In this document: piece after piece, positions 25,477 through 33,978 of the stretch | Layout of the letters: every line of letters begins with the position of its first letter | Numbering within the stretch: position 1 is the stretch's first letter | Assembly: GCF_963664555.1 (NCBI RefSeq) | Contig: NZ_OY761461.1 | Span: forward strand, 2,046,001 to 2,110,000 | Origin: Labilibaculum sp. | GTDB taxonomy: Bacteria; Bacteroidota; Bacteroidia; Bacteroidales; Marinifilaceae | DNA: 64,000 nt | Direction: 5' to 3' | Notes under the pieces: model-generated | What the model saw: the letters and a program-made list of their open reading frames with translations, nothing else | Told to the model about the DNA's origin: nothing | Databases searched by the model: none | Translations under genes and position numbers: made by a program

Positions 25477-25516
25477 AAAAGAGGATGTCTCATAACAAAG
25501 TAGACATCCTCTTTTT
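25477..25516. terminator. Bidirectional terminator formed by the left end of the IS
   Basis: AAAAGAGGATGTCT (25477-25490) pairs with AGACATCCTCTTTT (25502-25515). T runs follow on both strands, so this end can stop transcription leaving or entering the insertion sequence. Confidence 0.75.
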
Positions 25517-25651
25517 CATGATCTTTTGTTTTTTTGAGATTAAACTGCCTTATACTGCTTATTTGTTTTTGGAAGTCTTTTTTACCTCCAATATGCAAAA
25601 CAGAGGTTTCATATAGAGGAAATAGGACTTCAAAAGAATTAAGAAAGGCCG

Positions 25652-27202
25652 TTAGGCCACTTTTCTACTATTCATTTTCTTAAGATTTATGGCTAGAGCC
25701 AATAATCCCATTTCGATTTCTACTTTTTCTTTGCCACGAAGTAAAAATCGTTTAAATCCTTTATTGTGTTTAAGGTTACCAAAAGCGGCCTCTACATCAA
25801 CCGGTCTTTGACTCCTGTGCTTCAATCCTTCTTCTGAGGTTAAATGTTCTCGTGCTTTACTTCTTAATTCGTTAAGTCGGTGATTAATCTGAATCGTTCG
25901 ATTACCTTTTGCTTTGTGACACATCCCCCGAAGTGGGCATCCGTTACAGTTTTGAGCTTGATAAACATGGATTGTCTTAAAATGACCGGCTTGGCTTTTT
26001 TCCTTTTTTATCTTCTTAAGATTCATTACTTGTCCCATTGGGCAGTAGTAAATATCCTGTTTAGAGTCGTAGAATAAATTGTTGGGGTGAAACTCGCAAT
26101 AAGTTTTGGCTCCCTTCTTTTGTTCTTTATGAAAGTAATTGTATTTCACAAAAGAGGTTAATCCTTCCGCTTCAAGAAATTCATAATTCTCCTCAGACCC
26201 ATAACCGGAATCTGCACATACGCTGTTTAGTTTGTCTGGATACAACTGTTGAACCTCTTTCATATGAGGTATAAAGGTTTTTGTATCGGTTGGATTATTA
26301 TGGTTTGAATAATTTACAATGAATTGATTTTGTGTGCTAAACTGCAGGTTATATCCTGGTTTTAGCTGACCATTTTGCATATAGTCATCCTTCATTCGCA
26401 TAAAGGTTGCATCCGGATCCGTTTTTGAATAACTATTTCGCTCTTCCAATATCTTTAGCTTTTGCTCGTTTTTTCGGAGATTATCAGCATAATTCTTCTT
26501 GGCATAGTTGAGTTGCCGGCGTTTCTTAGCATCCACTTTCTTATCCCTCAAGGCCTCATTAATTGTCTCAATGGTCTGCTCTATTTTTTCTGGATCAACA
26601 TCACTTAAATCGGGCTTACTTACATTTGCTAAATCCGATTTGGCTACCTGCTCTGTATAATCCCAAAGTTCCCCCAACCGATCCTTCATGCGTTGGATAT
26701 TCTTTTGAATGGCTTTACCCCAAACAAACGAAAACTTATTTGCATTGGCCTCGATCTTGGTGCCATCGACATATATGGTTTGTAGATCAATATGTCCGGA
26801 ATCTACCAGTAACAGGACTACTTGACTGAACACTTCCTTTAAAACACCTTTTAATCGACTGCTTCTAAAGCGGGCAATCGTATTGTGATCTGGCTTTTGC
26901 ATCCCTGACAACCACATGAAATGTACATTTTCTGATGCCGCCTGCTCTATTTTTCGAGAGGAATATACATTACACAAATAGGAATAAACTAATAACTTAA
27001 GCATCATTTTGGGATGATAGGCCTTTGCTCCCGTATAACTGTATTTTTCAAGGATACGATCTATCTGGACACCATCAATAATACTGCTGATGGTACGAAC
27101 AGGGTGTTCAGATGATATGAAATCCGAGAGAGAAGGCGGAAAAAGAATCATCTGGTTTTGATGATAGGCTTTGAAATGAGATTTTTGAGGGACTAATTTC
27201 AT
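25652..27202 (-). CDS. IS1182-family transposase
   Basis: 516 residues, complete. N-terminal DUF772-type domain (HPVRTISSIIDGVQID, YHPKMMLKLLVYSYLCNVYSSRKIEQA, FRSSRLK), then a DDE domain with Asp in YVDGTKIEANANKFSF, Asp in VCADSGYGSEENYEFLE and Glu in DVEAAFGNLKHNKGFKRF. A four-Cys cluster (CPMGQVM ... CNGCPLRGMCHKAKG) lies between. No frameshift is seen, so the element may be active. Confidence 0.95.
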   Translation of the reverse strand: MKLVPQKSHFKAYHQNQMILFPPSLSDFISSEHPVRTISSIIDGVQIDRILEKYSYTGAKAYHPKMMLKLLVYSYLCNVYSSRKIEQAASENVHFMWLSGMQKPDHNTIARFRSSRLKGVLKEVFSQVVLLLVDSGHIDLQTIYVDGTKIEANANKFSFVWGKAIQKNIQRMKDRLGELWDYTEQVAKSDLANVSKPDLSDVDPEKIEQTIETINEALRDKKVDAKKRRQLNYAKKNYADNLRKNEQKLKILEERNSYSKTDPDATFMRMKDDYMQNGQLKPGYNLQFSTQNQFIVNYSNHNNPTDTKTFIPHMKEVQQLYPDKLNSVCADSGYGSEENYEFLEAEGLTSFVKYNYFHKEQKKGAKTYCEFHPNNLFYDSKQDIYYCPMGQVMNLKKIKKEKSQAGHFKTIHVYQAQNCNGCPLRGMCHKAKGNRTIQINHRLNELRSKAREHLTSEEGLKHRSQRPVDVEAAFGNLKHNKGFKRFLLRGKEKVEIEMGLLALAINLKKMNSRKVA

Positions 27203-27254
27203 ATCTCTAAAATAAGAAATCAGTGATAAATATAAAAAACTATAAAACGAAAAA

Positions 27255-27280
27255 GAGACTATCTCATTTGAGACAGCCTC
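27255..27280 (-). terminator. Right IS end acting as terminator for msrA
   Basis: In the minus-strand RNA GAGGCTGUCUC pairs fully with GAGAUAGUCUC through two G-U pairs, loop AAAU, followed by five U. It stands 7 nt after the msrA stop. Confidence 0.6.
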
Positions 27281-27286
27281 TTCTAA

Positions 27287-27901
27287 TTATTTTTGTTTCA
27301 ATTTATCTTTAAAAGCCTTTTTAAATTTTTCTTGTTTTGGCTTAATTACGAAAGTACAGTAGGGTTGTTGAGAGTTATTATTAAAATAATCCTGATGATA
27401 ATTTTCTGCAGGATAAAAAGTTGCAGCTGCTGATATCTCTGTAATTATTGGATTGTCCCAAGCACCAGATTCATTTAATTTCTTCTTTAGTGTTTCTGCC
27501 AGTACCTTTTGTTCATCATTATTGTAAAAAATGACAGAACGGTATTGTGTTCCAATATCAGCACCTTGTTGGTTCAATGTGGTTGGATCATGAACTTGCC
27601 AAAAGACTTCAAGAAGTTCTTTAAAACTAATTACTGTTGGATCATATGAAATCTGGCAAACTTCGGCATGACCAGTTTCTCCTGAGCAAACTTGTTTATA
27701 GGTTGATTTTTCCTTCCCTCCCATGTAGCCCGATACAACAGCATCAACTCCTTTTAGTTCTTGGAAAATTGCTTCAACACACCAAAAGCATCCCGCTCCA
27801 AATGTTGCTAATTCTAAATCTTTCTTTTCTTTTGTCATTGTGTTTTTTCCGAAAATAGTTCCGGAAAGCAGAACAAAGAGTATTAGTAATAACTTTTTCA
27901 T
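27287..27901 (-). CDS. msrA: Peptide-methionine (S)-S-oxide reductase
   Basis: 204 residues. An N-terminal signal peptide (KKLLLILFVLLSGTIFG) directs it to the periplasm. The catalytic Cys lies in FGAGCFWCVEAIFQ. Other family segments are GYMGGKEKSTYKQVCSGETGHAEVCQI, FWQVHDPTTLNQQGADIGTQYRSVIF and the C-terminal AENYHQDYF. It reduces oxidised methionine in exported proteins. No msrB domain is fused. Complete; an IS lies just after its stop. Confidence 0.95.
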   Translation of the reverse strand: MKKLLLILFVLLSGTIFGKNTMTKEKKDLELATFGAGCFWCVEAIFQELKGVDAVVSGYMGGKEKSTYKQVCSGETGHAEVCQISYDPTVISFKELLEVFWQVHDPTTLNQQGADIGTQYRSVIFYNNDEQKVLAETLKKKLNESGAWDNPIITEISAAATFYPAENYHQDYFNNNSQQPYCTFVIKPKQEKFKKAFKDKLKQK

Positions 27902-27929
27902 TTCTTCCGGTTTTTATTTGTAATCAGTC

Positions 27930-27960
27930 TAAAGATAGCTCTTGAATGATTAATTTCAAA
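27930..27960 (-). promoter_or_regulatory. Promoter of msrA
   Basis: On the minus strand TTTG (27957-27960), a 19-nt spacer, TATCTTTA (27930-27937): close to the Bacteroidetes consensus. Predicted start about 23 nt before the msrA ATG. Confidence 0.65.
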
Positions 27961-28006
27961 ATTAAAAGATCTCAAAGTCTGAAATTGTTTGATGTATTTT
28001 CTTGAT

Positions 28007-28014
28007 TATATTTG
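28007..28014 (+). promoter_or_regulatory. -7 box directly before mobA
   Basis: TATATTTG, an exact TAnnTTTG, with ATTG 19 nt upstream (27984-27987). The ATG is 3 nt further on, so the mRNA would be leaderless or nearly so. Confidence 0.55.
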
Positions 28015-28017
28015 AGT

Positions 28018-28596
28018 ATGATTAAGAATAAGAAAATAGTTGGAATTGTATTATCAGGAGGGAAAAGTTCCAGAATGGGAAGTGAGAAAGGCTTGGTTGA
28101 ATGGAAGGGAAAACGCTTGATTGAATATTCTATTGAAGCTTTGCAACCAATATGTGACCAACTGTTGATTAGTTCAAATATGGATTGCTATAATTATTTG
28201 GGATATCCGATCATTGAAGATGAAATTAAAGAGTGTGGTCCAATAGGAGGAATATATTCCTGCATGAAAGCAGTAAAGGCTGATTATTATCTTGTTATTT
28301 CTTGTGATGTGCCAAATGTTTCCTTTCTTCTATTTGCTGATTTATTAAAAAATATTGCTGATTTTGATGCAATTTTTCCTGTTGATAAGGATAGAAGGAA
28401 ACAACCTTTAATAGCTGTTTATAGATCTTCTTGTAAAGATATAATAGAGAGAGAGTTATTTCAAGGTAATTTTAAGATGATGAAATTATTAGATTTGCTG
28501 CATACCGGAACTTTTCAAATTTCGGAAGAATTACCGTATTATAATTCAACAATGCTATCAAATGCCAATTCGCCCAAGGATATAAATTTGTTATAA
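28018..28596 (+). CDS. mobA: Molybdenum cofactor guanylyltransferase
   Basis: 192 residues from the ATG at 28018; a TTG two codons earlier is less likely. Nucleotidyltransferase motif LSGGKSSRMGSEKGLVEWKGK, then CGPIGGIYSCMKAV and SCDVPNVSF. It attaches GMP to molybdopterin to make the bis-MGD cofactor. The molybdoenzyme 330 nt downstream needs exactly this cofactor. Confidence 0.93.
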   Translation: MIKNKKIVGIVLSGGKSSRMGSEKGLVEWKGKRLIEYSIEALQPICDQLLISSNMDCYNYLGYPIIEDEIKECGPIGGIYSCMKAVKADYYLVISCDVPNVSFLLFADLLKNIADFDAIFPVDKDRRKQPLIAVYRSSCKDIIERELFQGNFKMMKLLDLLHTGTFQISEELPYYNSTMLSNANSPKDINLL

Positions 28597-28617
28597 TTTA
28601 ATGTTTTTATTAAGGAA

Positions 28618-28647
28618 ATTGATCGGTAATTTGAAAGAATATTTTTG
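28618..28647 (+). promoter_or_regulatory. Upstream promoter of the sulfur-reductase operon
   Basis: ATTG, an 18-nt spacer, TATTTTTG (28640-28647). A 5' leader of about 275 nt would result. Confidence 0.45.
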
Positions 28648-28733
28648 TAGAGAGAATATTCTCAATATCAGCATAAAAGGGACTTGCAGGTCCTATTTTA
28701 GAGTCTATTAAAGAAAAATTACAACAAATATAA

Positions 28734-28764
28734 TTTAGTAAAAATCTAAATAGTTATATGTTTG
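28734..28764 (+). promoter_or_regulatory. Second promoter of the sulfur-reductase operon
   Basis: TTTA, a 19-nt spacer, TATGTTTG (28757-28764), an exact -7 box. The leader would be about 155 nt. The 330-nt gap between mobA and the reductase genes holds these two boxes and the repeat at 28866. Confidence 0.45.
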
Positions 28765-28865
28765 TTTGTATCAGCGTCTTTTGTGGCTTTTCTTTTTTTA
28801 GATCAATTACAAAGTAGGCTTTCATGCTTTACAACATATTCTCGAATTGCCTTTTTACATATGTT

Positions 28866-28881
28866 TACATCCATAGATGTA
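28866..28881. promoter_or_regulatory. Inverted repeat before the sulfur-reductase operon
   Basis: TACATC-CATA-GATGTA, perfect 6-nt arms, 46 nt before the first gene and inside a stretch rich in ACATATGT-like words (28858-28902). Candidate operator; no regulator gene is adjacent. Confidence 0.3.
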
Positions 28882-28926
28882 TGTTTCTACATGTGTTTAT
28901 GTGTATAAGTTTAAAGTATTCACAAC

Positions 28927-31164
28927 ATGAAAAGCAGAAGACAGTTTTTGAAAATTAGTTCTTTAAGTGCAGCCGGATTGGTTTTTGGGGGAGGTTTATT
29001 GGAAACATTTGCCAATAATCTACTGAAGAACAATCAATCTTATTTTAAAGGACCTTACGATTTCGCGCGTACTCCAACTTATTGCGAGGTGTGTTTTTGG
29101 AAGTGTGCTGGATGGGTACATAAAGATGAAAACGGTAGAATTAAGAAAATCATCGGAAACGATGACGATCCCAATTGTAACGGAAGGTTTTGCCCGAGAG
29201 GTACCGGAGGTGTTGGAATGTATTTCGACAAAGATCGTTTGCAGACTCCTTTAATCAGGACCGATGAAAGAGGAAAGCAAACATTTAGGGAAGCTACCTG
29301 GGATGAGGCTTTTGATTATATAGCTTCCAAAATGAACAAAATTAAAGAGGAGCATGGTCCGGAATGTACGGCCTTGTTTACTCACGGTTCAGGAGGAAAA
29401 TATTTCGGTAATCTGTTAAAAGGCTTTGGTTCCAATAATATAGCTGCACCTTCTTATGCACAATGTCGTGGTCCTCGTGAAGTAGCTTTCTTAGCGACTT
29501 TTGGACAAGGAATTAATTCTCCTGAGAATACAGATATCCGGGATACAAAATGTTTGGTTTTAATCGGATCTCACCTTGGCGAAAATATGCACAACGGGCA
29601 AGTTCAGGAAATGTCAGATGCTATTGATAAGGGAACTACAATAATAACAGTTGATCCTCGTTTTTCAACGGTTGCAGGGAAATCAAAACATTGGTTGCCA
29701 ATTAAACCGTCAACAGATATTGCGCTTCTTCTTTCGTGGATGAATGTGATCATAAACGAAGAATTATTTGATAAAAAATATGTAGAAAAGTATACATTTG
29801 GTTTTGATCAGTTAAAAGCCTATGTGCAGCCTTTTACCCCTGAGTGGGCCTACGGAATCACTACAATAAAGCCTCAACAGATACGTGATACCGCCCGTGA
29901 AATGGCAAATGCAGCTCCGGCAGTAATTGTTCATCCGGGTAGACATGTTACCTGGTACGGAGATGATACGCAAAGATTACGCGCAGTGGCTATCTTGAAT
30001 GCTCTGTTAGGTAGTTGGGGGCGAAGAGGCGGATTTTATAATCCAGAGAAAGCTTCTGTTCCTCATTTTCATTTGCCTGATTTCCCAAAGCCAAATAAGA
30101 ACTGGCGAGATGCGATGGGTGGAAAATATAAATTGGCCGATTTAGCTCTGGCTTCAGGTGTATGTGATGCATCAATACCAAGCCCGGAAATGAGTTGTTC
30201 AATTAAAGGGTGGATCGTGAACGGAACCAACTTGATTAATACTTTACCCGATCAGAAGAAAACCATAGCCGCTATCCAAGCTCTTGATTTATTGGTAGTC
30301 GTTGATACTATGCCAATGGAAATTACCGGTTATGCCGATGTGGTTTTACCTGAGTGTACTTATTTGGAAAGATATGATTCTTTGCGGATATCACAGGGAA
30401 GAGTTCCTAGTATAGCTCTGCGAATGCCAGCTGTTGATCCATTGTACAATACAAAACCAGCCTTTTGGATGGCTCGTGAATTGGCTAAGAAATTAGATTT
30501 ACTTCAATATTTCCCGTTTGAAACTATAGAAGAGGAGATTGATTGGGAATTAAAACAAGTAGGTTCTTCATTGGAAGAAATGCAACGTGTTGGAGTGAAA
30601 CTTTTGGATCGTGAAGCCGACGATTTGTATTTTGGAGAAGGTGAGGATGTCGAATTTAATACCAATACAGGGAAAATAGAGTTGTATTCAACGGCTTTAG
30701 AAGAAGAAGGATTTGATCCGATGCCTGTGTTCACACAGCATCCGGAACCAAGTGAAGGGTTTTATCGATTAATATATGGCCGGGCACCAATGCATACTTT
30801 TAGCCGTACGGCTAATAATCCAAATCTTACTGACTTAATGGACGAAAACTCAGTTTGGGTGAATCCTAAGGTGGCTAAAGAATGGGATTTGAAAAATGAT
30901 CAATACGTTTATTTAGAGAATCAGGATGGCGTAATTTCAGATTTTAAAATAAAAGTAAGAATTACTGAACGTATCCGTTGGGATTCTGTTTATATGGTTC
31001 ATGGTTTTGGGCATGCCGATAAGCGTATGACAAGAGCCTTTGGAAAAGGAGTGAGCGATACCCAGATGATTACCAATGTAATGATTGATCCAATCATGGG
31101 AGGAACAGGAATGCGTGGGAATTTTGTGACATTTCGATTTGATAATAAAAAAGCGGAGGTGTAA
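28927..31164 (+). CDS. Molybdopterin oxidoreductase, polysulfide/thiosulfate reductase catalytic subunit (PsrA/PhsA type)
   Basis: 745 residues. Tat signal KSRRQFLKISSLSAAGLVFG, then a 4Fe-4S site C-x2-C-x3-C-x27-C beginning YCEVCFWKCAGW, then bis-MGD domains. Cys in YAQCRGPREV is the likely Mo ligand. The periplasmic enzyme should reduce polysulfide, thiosulfate or tetrathionate with electrons from the FeS and NrfD subunits. Which sulfur compound is used cannot be told from sequence; arsenate or selenate reductases are relatives but the YedE and rhodanese neighbours favour sulfur. First gene of a tight three-gene operon (3-nt gap). Confidence 0.9.
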   Translation: MKSRRQFLKISSLSAAGLVFGGGLLETFANNLLKNNQSYFKGPYDFARTPTYCEVCFWKCAGWVHKDENGRIKKIIGNDDDPNCNGRFCPRGTGGVGMYFDKDRLQTPLIRTDERGKQTFREATWDEAFDYIASKMNKIKEEHGPECTALFTHGSGGKYFGNLLKGFGSNNIAAPSYAQCRGPREVAFLATFGQGINSPENTDIRDTKCLVLIGSHLGENMHNGQVQEMSDAIDKGTTIITVDPRFSTVAGKSKHWLPIKPSTDIALLLSWMNVIINEELFDKKYVEKYTFGFDQLKAYVQPFTPEWAYGITTIKPQQIRDTAREMANAAPAVIVHPGRHVTWYGDDTQRLRAVAILNALLGSWGRRGGFYNPEKASVPHFHLPDFPKPNKNWRDAMGGKYKLADLALASGVCDASIPSPEMSCSIKGWIVNGTNLINTLPDQKKTIAAIQALDLLVVVDTMPMEITGYADVVLPECTYLERYDSLRISQGRVPSIALRMPAVDPLYNTKPAFWMARELAKKLDLLQYFPFETIEEEIDWELKQVGSSLEEMQRVGVKLLDREADDLYFGEGEDVEFNTNTGKIELYSTALEEEGFDPMPVFTQHPEPSEGFYRLIYGRAPMHTFSRTANNPNLTDLMDENSVWVNPKVAKEWDLKNDQYVYLENQDGVISDFKIKVRITERIRWDSVYMVHGFGHADKRMTRAFGKGVSDTQMITNVMIDPIMGGTGMRGNFVTFRFDNKKAEV

Positions 31165-31167
31165 GCT

Positions 31168-31701
31168 ATGAGATATGCAATGGCTATTGATACGAAAAAG
31201 TGTGTAGGCTGCAGCGACTGTGTAGTAGCTTGCCAAACCGAAAATGATGTTCCAATTGGATACTGCCGGGATTGGGTGGTGGAGGTAATGGATGGAACCT
31301 ATCCTCAACTGGAAATTGAAATGCGTTCTGAACGATGCAATCATTGTGAAAATTCACCTTGCGTGCGTTGTTGCCCAACCGGAGCCAGTCATTATTCTGA
31401 TGGAGGAATTGTTTTGGTAACAAAGAATGAATGCATCGGTTGTAGTGCCTGTATTACATCATGTCCTTATGATGCCAGATATGTTCATCCCGATGGATAT
31501 GTGGATAAATGTACATTCTGTTTGCATAGGGTGAAAAAAGGAATGCAGCCTGCTTGTGTTGCAGTTTGTCCAACAAAGTGTATGTATTTTGGTGATTTGG
31601 ACGATCCAGGAAGTGAGGTTTCTAAAGTTTTGAAAAAACGAAAGTACAAGACCCTAATTCCTGAAGCTGGAACAAAACCTCAATTGTATTTCCTAATCTG
31701 A
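31168..31701 (+). CDS. Four-cluster ferredoxin subunit (PsrB/DmsB type)
   Basis: 177 residues with four 4Fe-4S sets: CVGCSDCVVAC, CNHCENSPCVRCCP, CIGCSACITSCP and CTFCLHRV...CVAVCPTKC. It carries electrons from the membrane subunit to the catalytic subunit. No signal peptide, as expected for a partner exported with the Tat subunit. 3 nt after the catalytic gene and 13 nt before the NrfD gene. Confidence 0.94.
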   Translation: MRYAMAIDTKKCVGCSDCVVACQTENDVPIGYCRDWVVEVMDGTYPQLEIEMRSERCNHCENSPCVRCCPTGASHYSDGGIVLVTKNECIGCSACITSCPYDARYVHPDGYVDKCTFCLHRVKKGMQPACVAVCPTKCMYFGDLDDPGSEVSKVLKKRKYKTLIPEAGTKPQLYFLI

Positions 31702-31714
31702 TAAAACAAAGAAA

Positions 31715-32656
31715 ATGAGAGAAGAAATAATTGTAAGTGGAAGAAATAACCCACTCATCGATCCTCAGTTACACGTTTGGCACTGGGAAATCCCAACTTA
31801 TCTGTTTTTGGGTGGTTTGGCAGCAGGTTTGATGTTTTTTGCAGCTTTGTATTACCTGAGAGGCAGAGAAAATGATTACCGGACAGCAGTGAAACTTGCT
31901 CCAATGATAGCTCCAATTGCTTTAGCTTTAGGTCTGATTGCTTTATTTTTGGATCTTCATCATAAACTTTATTTTTGGAGGTTGTATACTACGATAAGAT
32001 TAGAATCGCCCATGTCGTGGGGAGCGTGGACTTTAATGGTGGTTACACCTGTTTCGATCATCTGGAGTGCCCTTCACATAAAGGAACTGTTTCCAAATTG
32101 GGATTGGAAGTTTGATTTTGCGAAAGAACTCATTGCATTTTTTCAGAAAAATAAGAAGGTATTGGCTTGGATCATGCTGATTTCATCAGCGATACTGGGA
32201 ATTTATACTGGAATTTTATTTTCTGCATTTAATGCAAGACCATTATGGAATACATCTATCATGGGGCCTTTATTTTTAGCATCAGGATTGTCGGCTGGTT
32301 CTGCTGTTGTTATCTGGATGTCAAAAAATCATGCAGAACGGAAGCGGTTTGCTCAATTGGATTTAATGATTATTGGAATTGAATTATTCCTAATCATACA
32401 TATGTTTATGGGATTTTTGGCTAGTACTCAAGTTCAAATTGATGCTGTAAATTTATTTTTAGGCGGTACATACACAGCTTCATTCTGGGGATTTGTGGTC
32501 ATTTTAGGTATGATTGTTCCTGCAATTCTGGAAGGTCTGGAATTAAAAGGGTATAAAATTCCTGTAGCTATTCCAGTTGTGTTGGTTCTATTTGGAAGTG
32601 TAATGCTTCGATTCATTATTTCGAATGCAGGGCAGGCAAGCCGATGGCTTTATTAA
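31715..32656 (+). CDS. NrfD/PsrC-type membrane subunit
   Basis: 313 residues with about eight membrane helices (for example YLFLGGLAAGLMFFAALYYL, LAPMIAPIALALGLIALFL, GFVVILGMIVPAIL). The N-terminal WEIPTYLFLGGLAAG is the NrfD signature. It should oxidise menaquinol and pass electrons to the FeS subunit. It completes the three-subunit reductase. Confidence 0.93.
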   Translation: MREEIIVSGRNNPLIDPQLHVWHWEIPTYLFLGGLAAGLMFFAALYYLRGRENDYRTAVKLAPMIAPIALALGLIALFLDLHHKLYFWRLYTTIRLESPMSWGAWTLMVVTPVSIIWSALHIKELFPNWDWKFDFAKELIAFFQKNKKVLAWIMLISSAILGIYTGILFSAFNARPLWNTSIMGPLFLASGLSAGSAVVIWMSKNHAERKRFAQLDLMIIGIELFLIIHMFMGFLASTQVQIDAVNLFLGGTYTASFWGFVVILGMIVPAILEGLELKGYKIPVAIPVVLVLFGSVMLRFIISNAGQASRWLY

Positions 32657-32752
32657 AGGAAAATGGATGACTAAAGAAAATGTTTAAATATTAGGAATTA
32701 GAACTTATTCCTAATCTCAAACATTAAGATAAAAAAACAAAAAATAATAATT

Positions 32753-33277
32753 ATGAGCGAAGTGATAAAAACAAAATACCTAAATCCATATGTTGGTGGG
32801 GTATTGCTAGGCCTCGTACTTTTAGCCGCAAATTTTGTTTCCGGCCGTGGATTAGGAGCAAGTGGTGCAGTAAAAAGTGCAGTAGTAACCACAGTGAATG
32901 CGGTAATGCCTTCTCACACTGAGAACTCTGCGTTTTACGTTGAATATAAAGAATCTCATCCTGGAAATCCAATGAAATCCTGGTTGGTTTTTGAAATGGT
33001 AGGGGTCTTAATTGGTGGGTTTCTATCAGGAGCTTTTGCCAAACGTTTAAAATTTAAGGTTGAGCATTCACCAAAAATTACTTCCAAGCGAAGAATAATA
33101 TTTGCCGTTTTAGGTGGTATATTATTTGGTTTTGGATCTCAGTTGGGAAGAGGTTGCACCAGTGGATCAGCCTTAAGTGGTATGGCTGTTTTATCGGTAG
33201 GAGGATTTCTTACGATGGCGTTTATTTTTGGAACAGCTTTCGCCTTAGCTTACTTTTTCCGTAAAAACTGGATCTAA
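32753..33277 (+). CDS. YeeE/YedE-type sulfur transporter, half-size protein 1
   Basis: 174 residues. Four to five helices and the family motif FGSQLGRGCTSGSALSGMAVLSVGGF, whose Cys is thought to relay thiosulfate or sulfur. It is half the size of fused YeeE proteins and is followed 29 nt on by the second half, the PmpA/PmpB arrangement. It lies in line with the reductase genes, so it probably brings in or passes on reduced sulfur. Confidence 0.9.
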   Translation: MSEVIKTKYLNPYVGGVLLGLVLLAANFVSGRGLGASGAVKSAVVTTVNAVMPSHTENSAFYVEYKESHPGNPMKSWLVFEMVGVLIGGFLSGAFAKRLKFKVEHSPKITSKRRIIFAVLGGILFGFGSQLGRGCTSGSALSGMAVLSVGGFLTMAFIFGTAFALAYFFRKNWI

Positions 33278-33305
33278 ATTTTAAACGTATTTAAACTTAT
33301 TTATT

Positions 33306-33896
33306 ATGGGACCATTAATAGTTAACGAAATAATTTCACCAAACACCAATTTGTTAATTGCCATGCTAATTGGAATTGGGTTTGGTTTTGTATTGGAATC
33401 AAGTGGATTCTCATCTAGTCGTAAATTAGCAGGAATGTTTTATGGCTACGATACCACTGTATTGAAAGTGTTTTTTACAGCGGCAATTACCGCAATGATT
33501 GGAATGTTGTTTTTCAGTTTGTTCGGATGGATCGATTTGAGTTATGTCTACGTTAATCCTACTTACCTAACTTCGGCTATGGTTGGAGGTGCAGTAATGG
33601 GGGCTGGTTTTATTATTGGAGGATTTTGCCCTGGTACTGCTTTCTGTGCTTTGTCAATTGGTAAATTGGATGCTTTGGCTTTTGTAGGAGGTTTAGTTCT
33701 CGGAATTATCTTTTTTACAGAAGGTTATCCTCTGTGGGAGGATTTGTATAAAGCCAACTTTATAGGTGCACCAACAATGAACGAATTGCTTGATATTCCT
33801 CGTGGAATATTTGCATTGGGATTGATTTTGGTCGCTTTTGCTATGTTCTGGGTAGGTGAATGGGCTGAAAAAAAATTCCCTCGTGAGGAATATTAA
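33306..33896 (+). CDS. YeeE/YedE-type sulfur transporter, half-size protein 2
   Basis: 196 residues with about five helices. Motifs are GFVLESSGFSSSRKLAGMFYG and GAGFIIGGFCPGTAFCALSIGKLDALAFVGG, the latter with two Cys at the pore site. Together with the previous protein it would make one transporter. The family handles thiosulfate or other sulfur species. Confidence 0.9.
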   Translation: MGPLIVNEIISPNTNLLIAMLIGIGFGFVLESSGFSSSRKLAGMFYGYDTTVLKVFFTAAITAMIGMLFFSLFGWIDLSYVYVNPTYLTSAMVGGAVMGAGFIIGGFCPGTAFCALSIGKLDALAFVGGLVLGIIFFTEGYPLWEDLYKANFIGAPTMNELLDIPRGIFALGLILVAFAMFWVGEWAEKKFPREEY

Positions 33897-33978
33897 TATT
33901 CTTTGGGATATTTTGACTAAAGTAAATAAATGATTTAACTGTGATATACAGTCAGTTAACCTTATAAAAAACAATCGT

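Larger units (their letters stand above)
25481..27280 (-). mobile_element. Insertion sequence, IS1182 family
   Basis: About 1800 bp with one transposase gene. The ends are imperfect inverted repeats: GAGGATGTCTCATAACA at the left and, on the minus strand, GAGGCTGTCTCAAATGA at the right, both reaching TTTTTC some 30 nt inward. No target-site duplication is obvious next to GAGG. It inserted 6 nt downstream of the msrA stop. Confidence 0.85.

Noticed and set aside
25404..25598. 64-residue ORF at the left IS end
   Set aside because: It runs through the terminator stem of the IS end and has no similarity to a transposase or other protein.
28678..28695. Hairpin after mobA as terminator
   Set aside because: The arms AGGGAC and GGTCCT do not pair well, and no T run follows closely.
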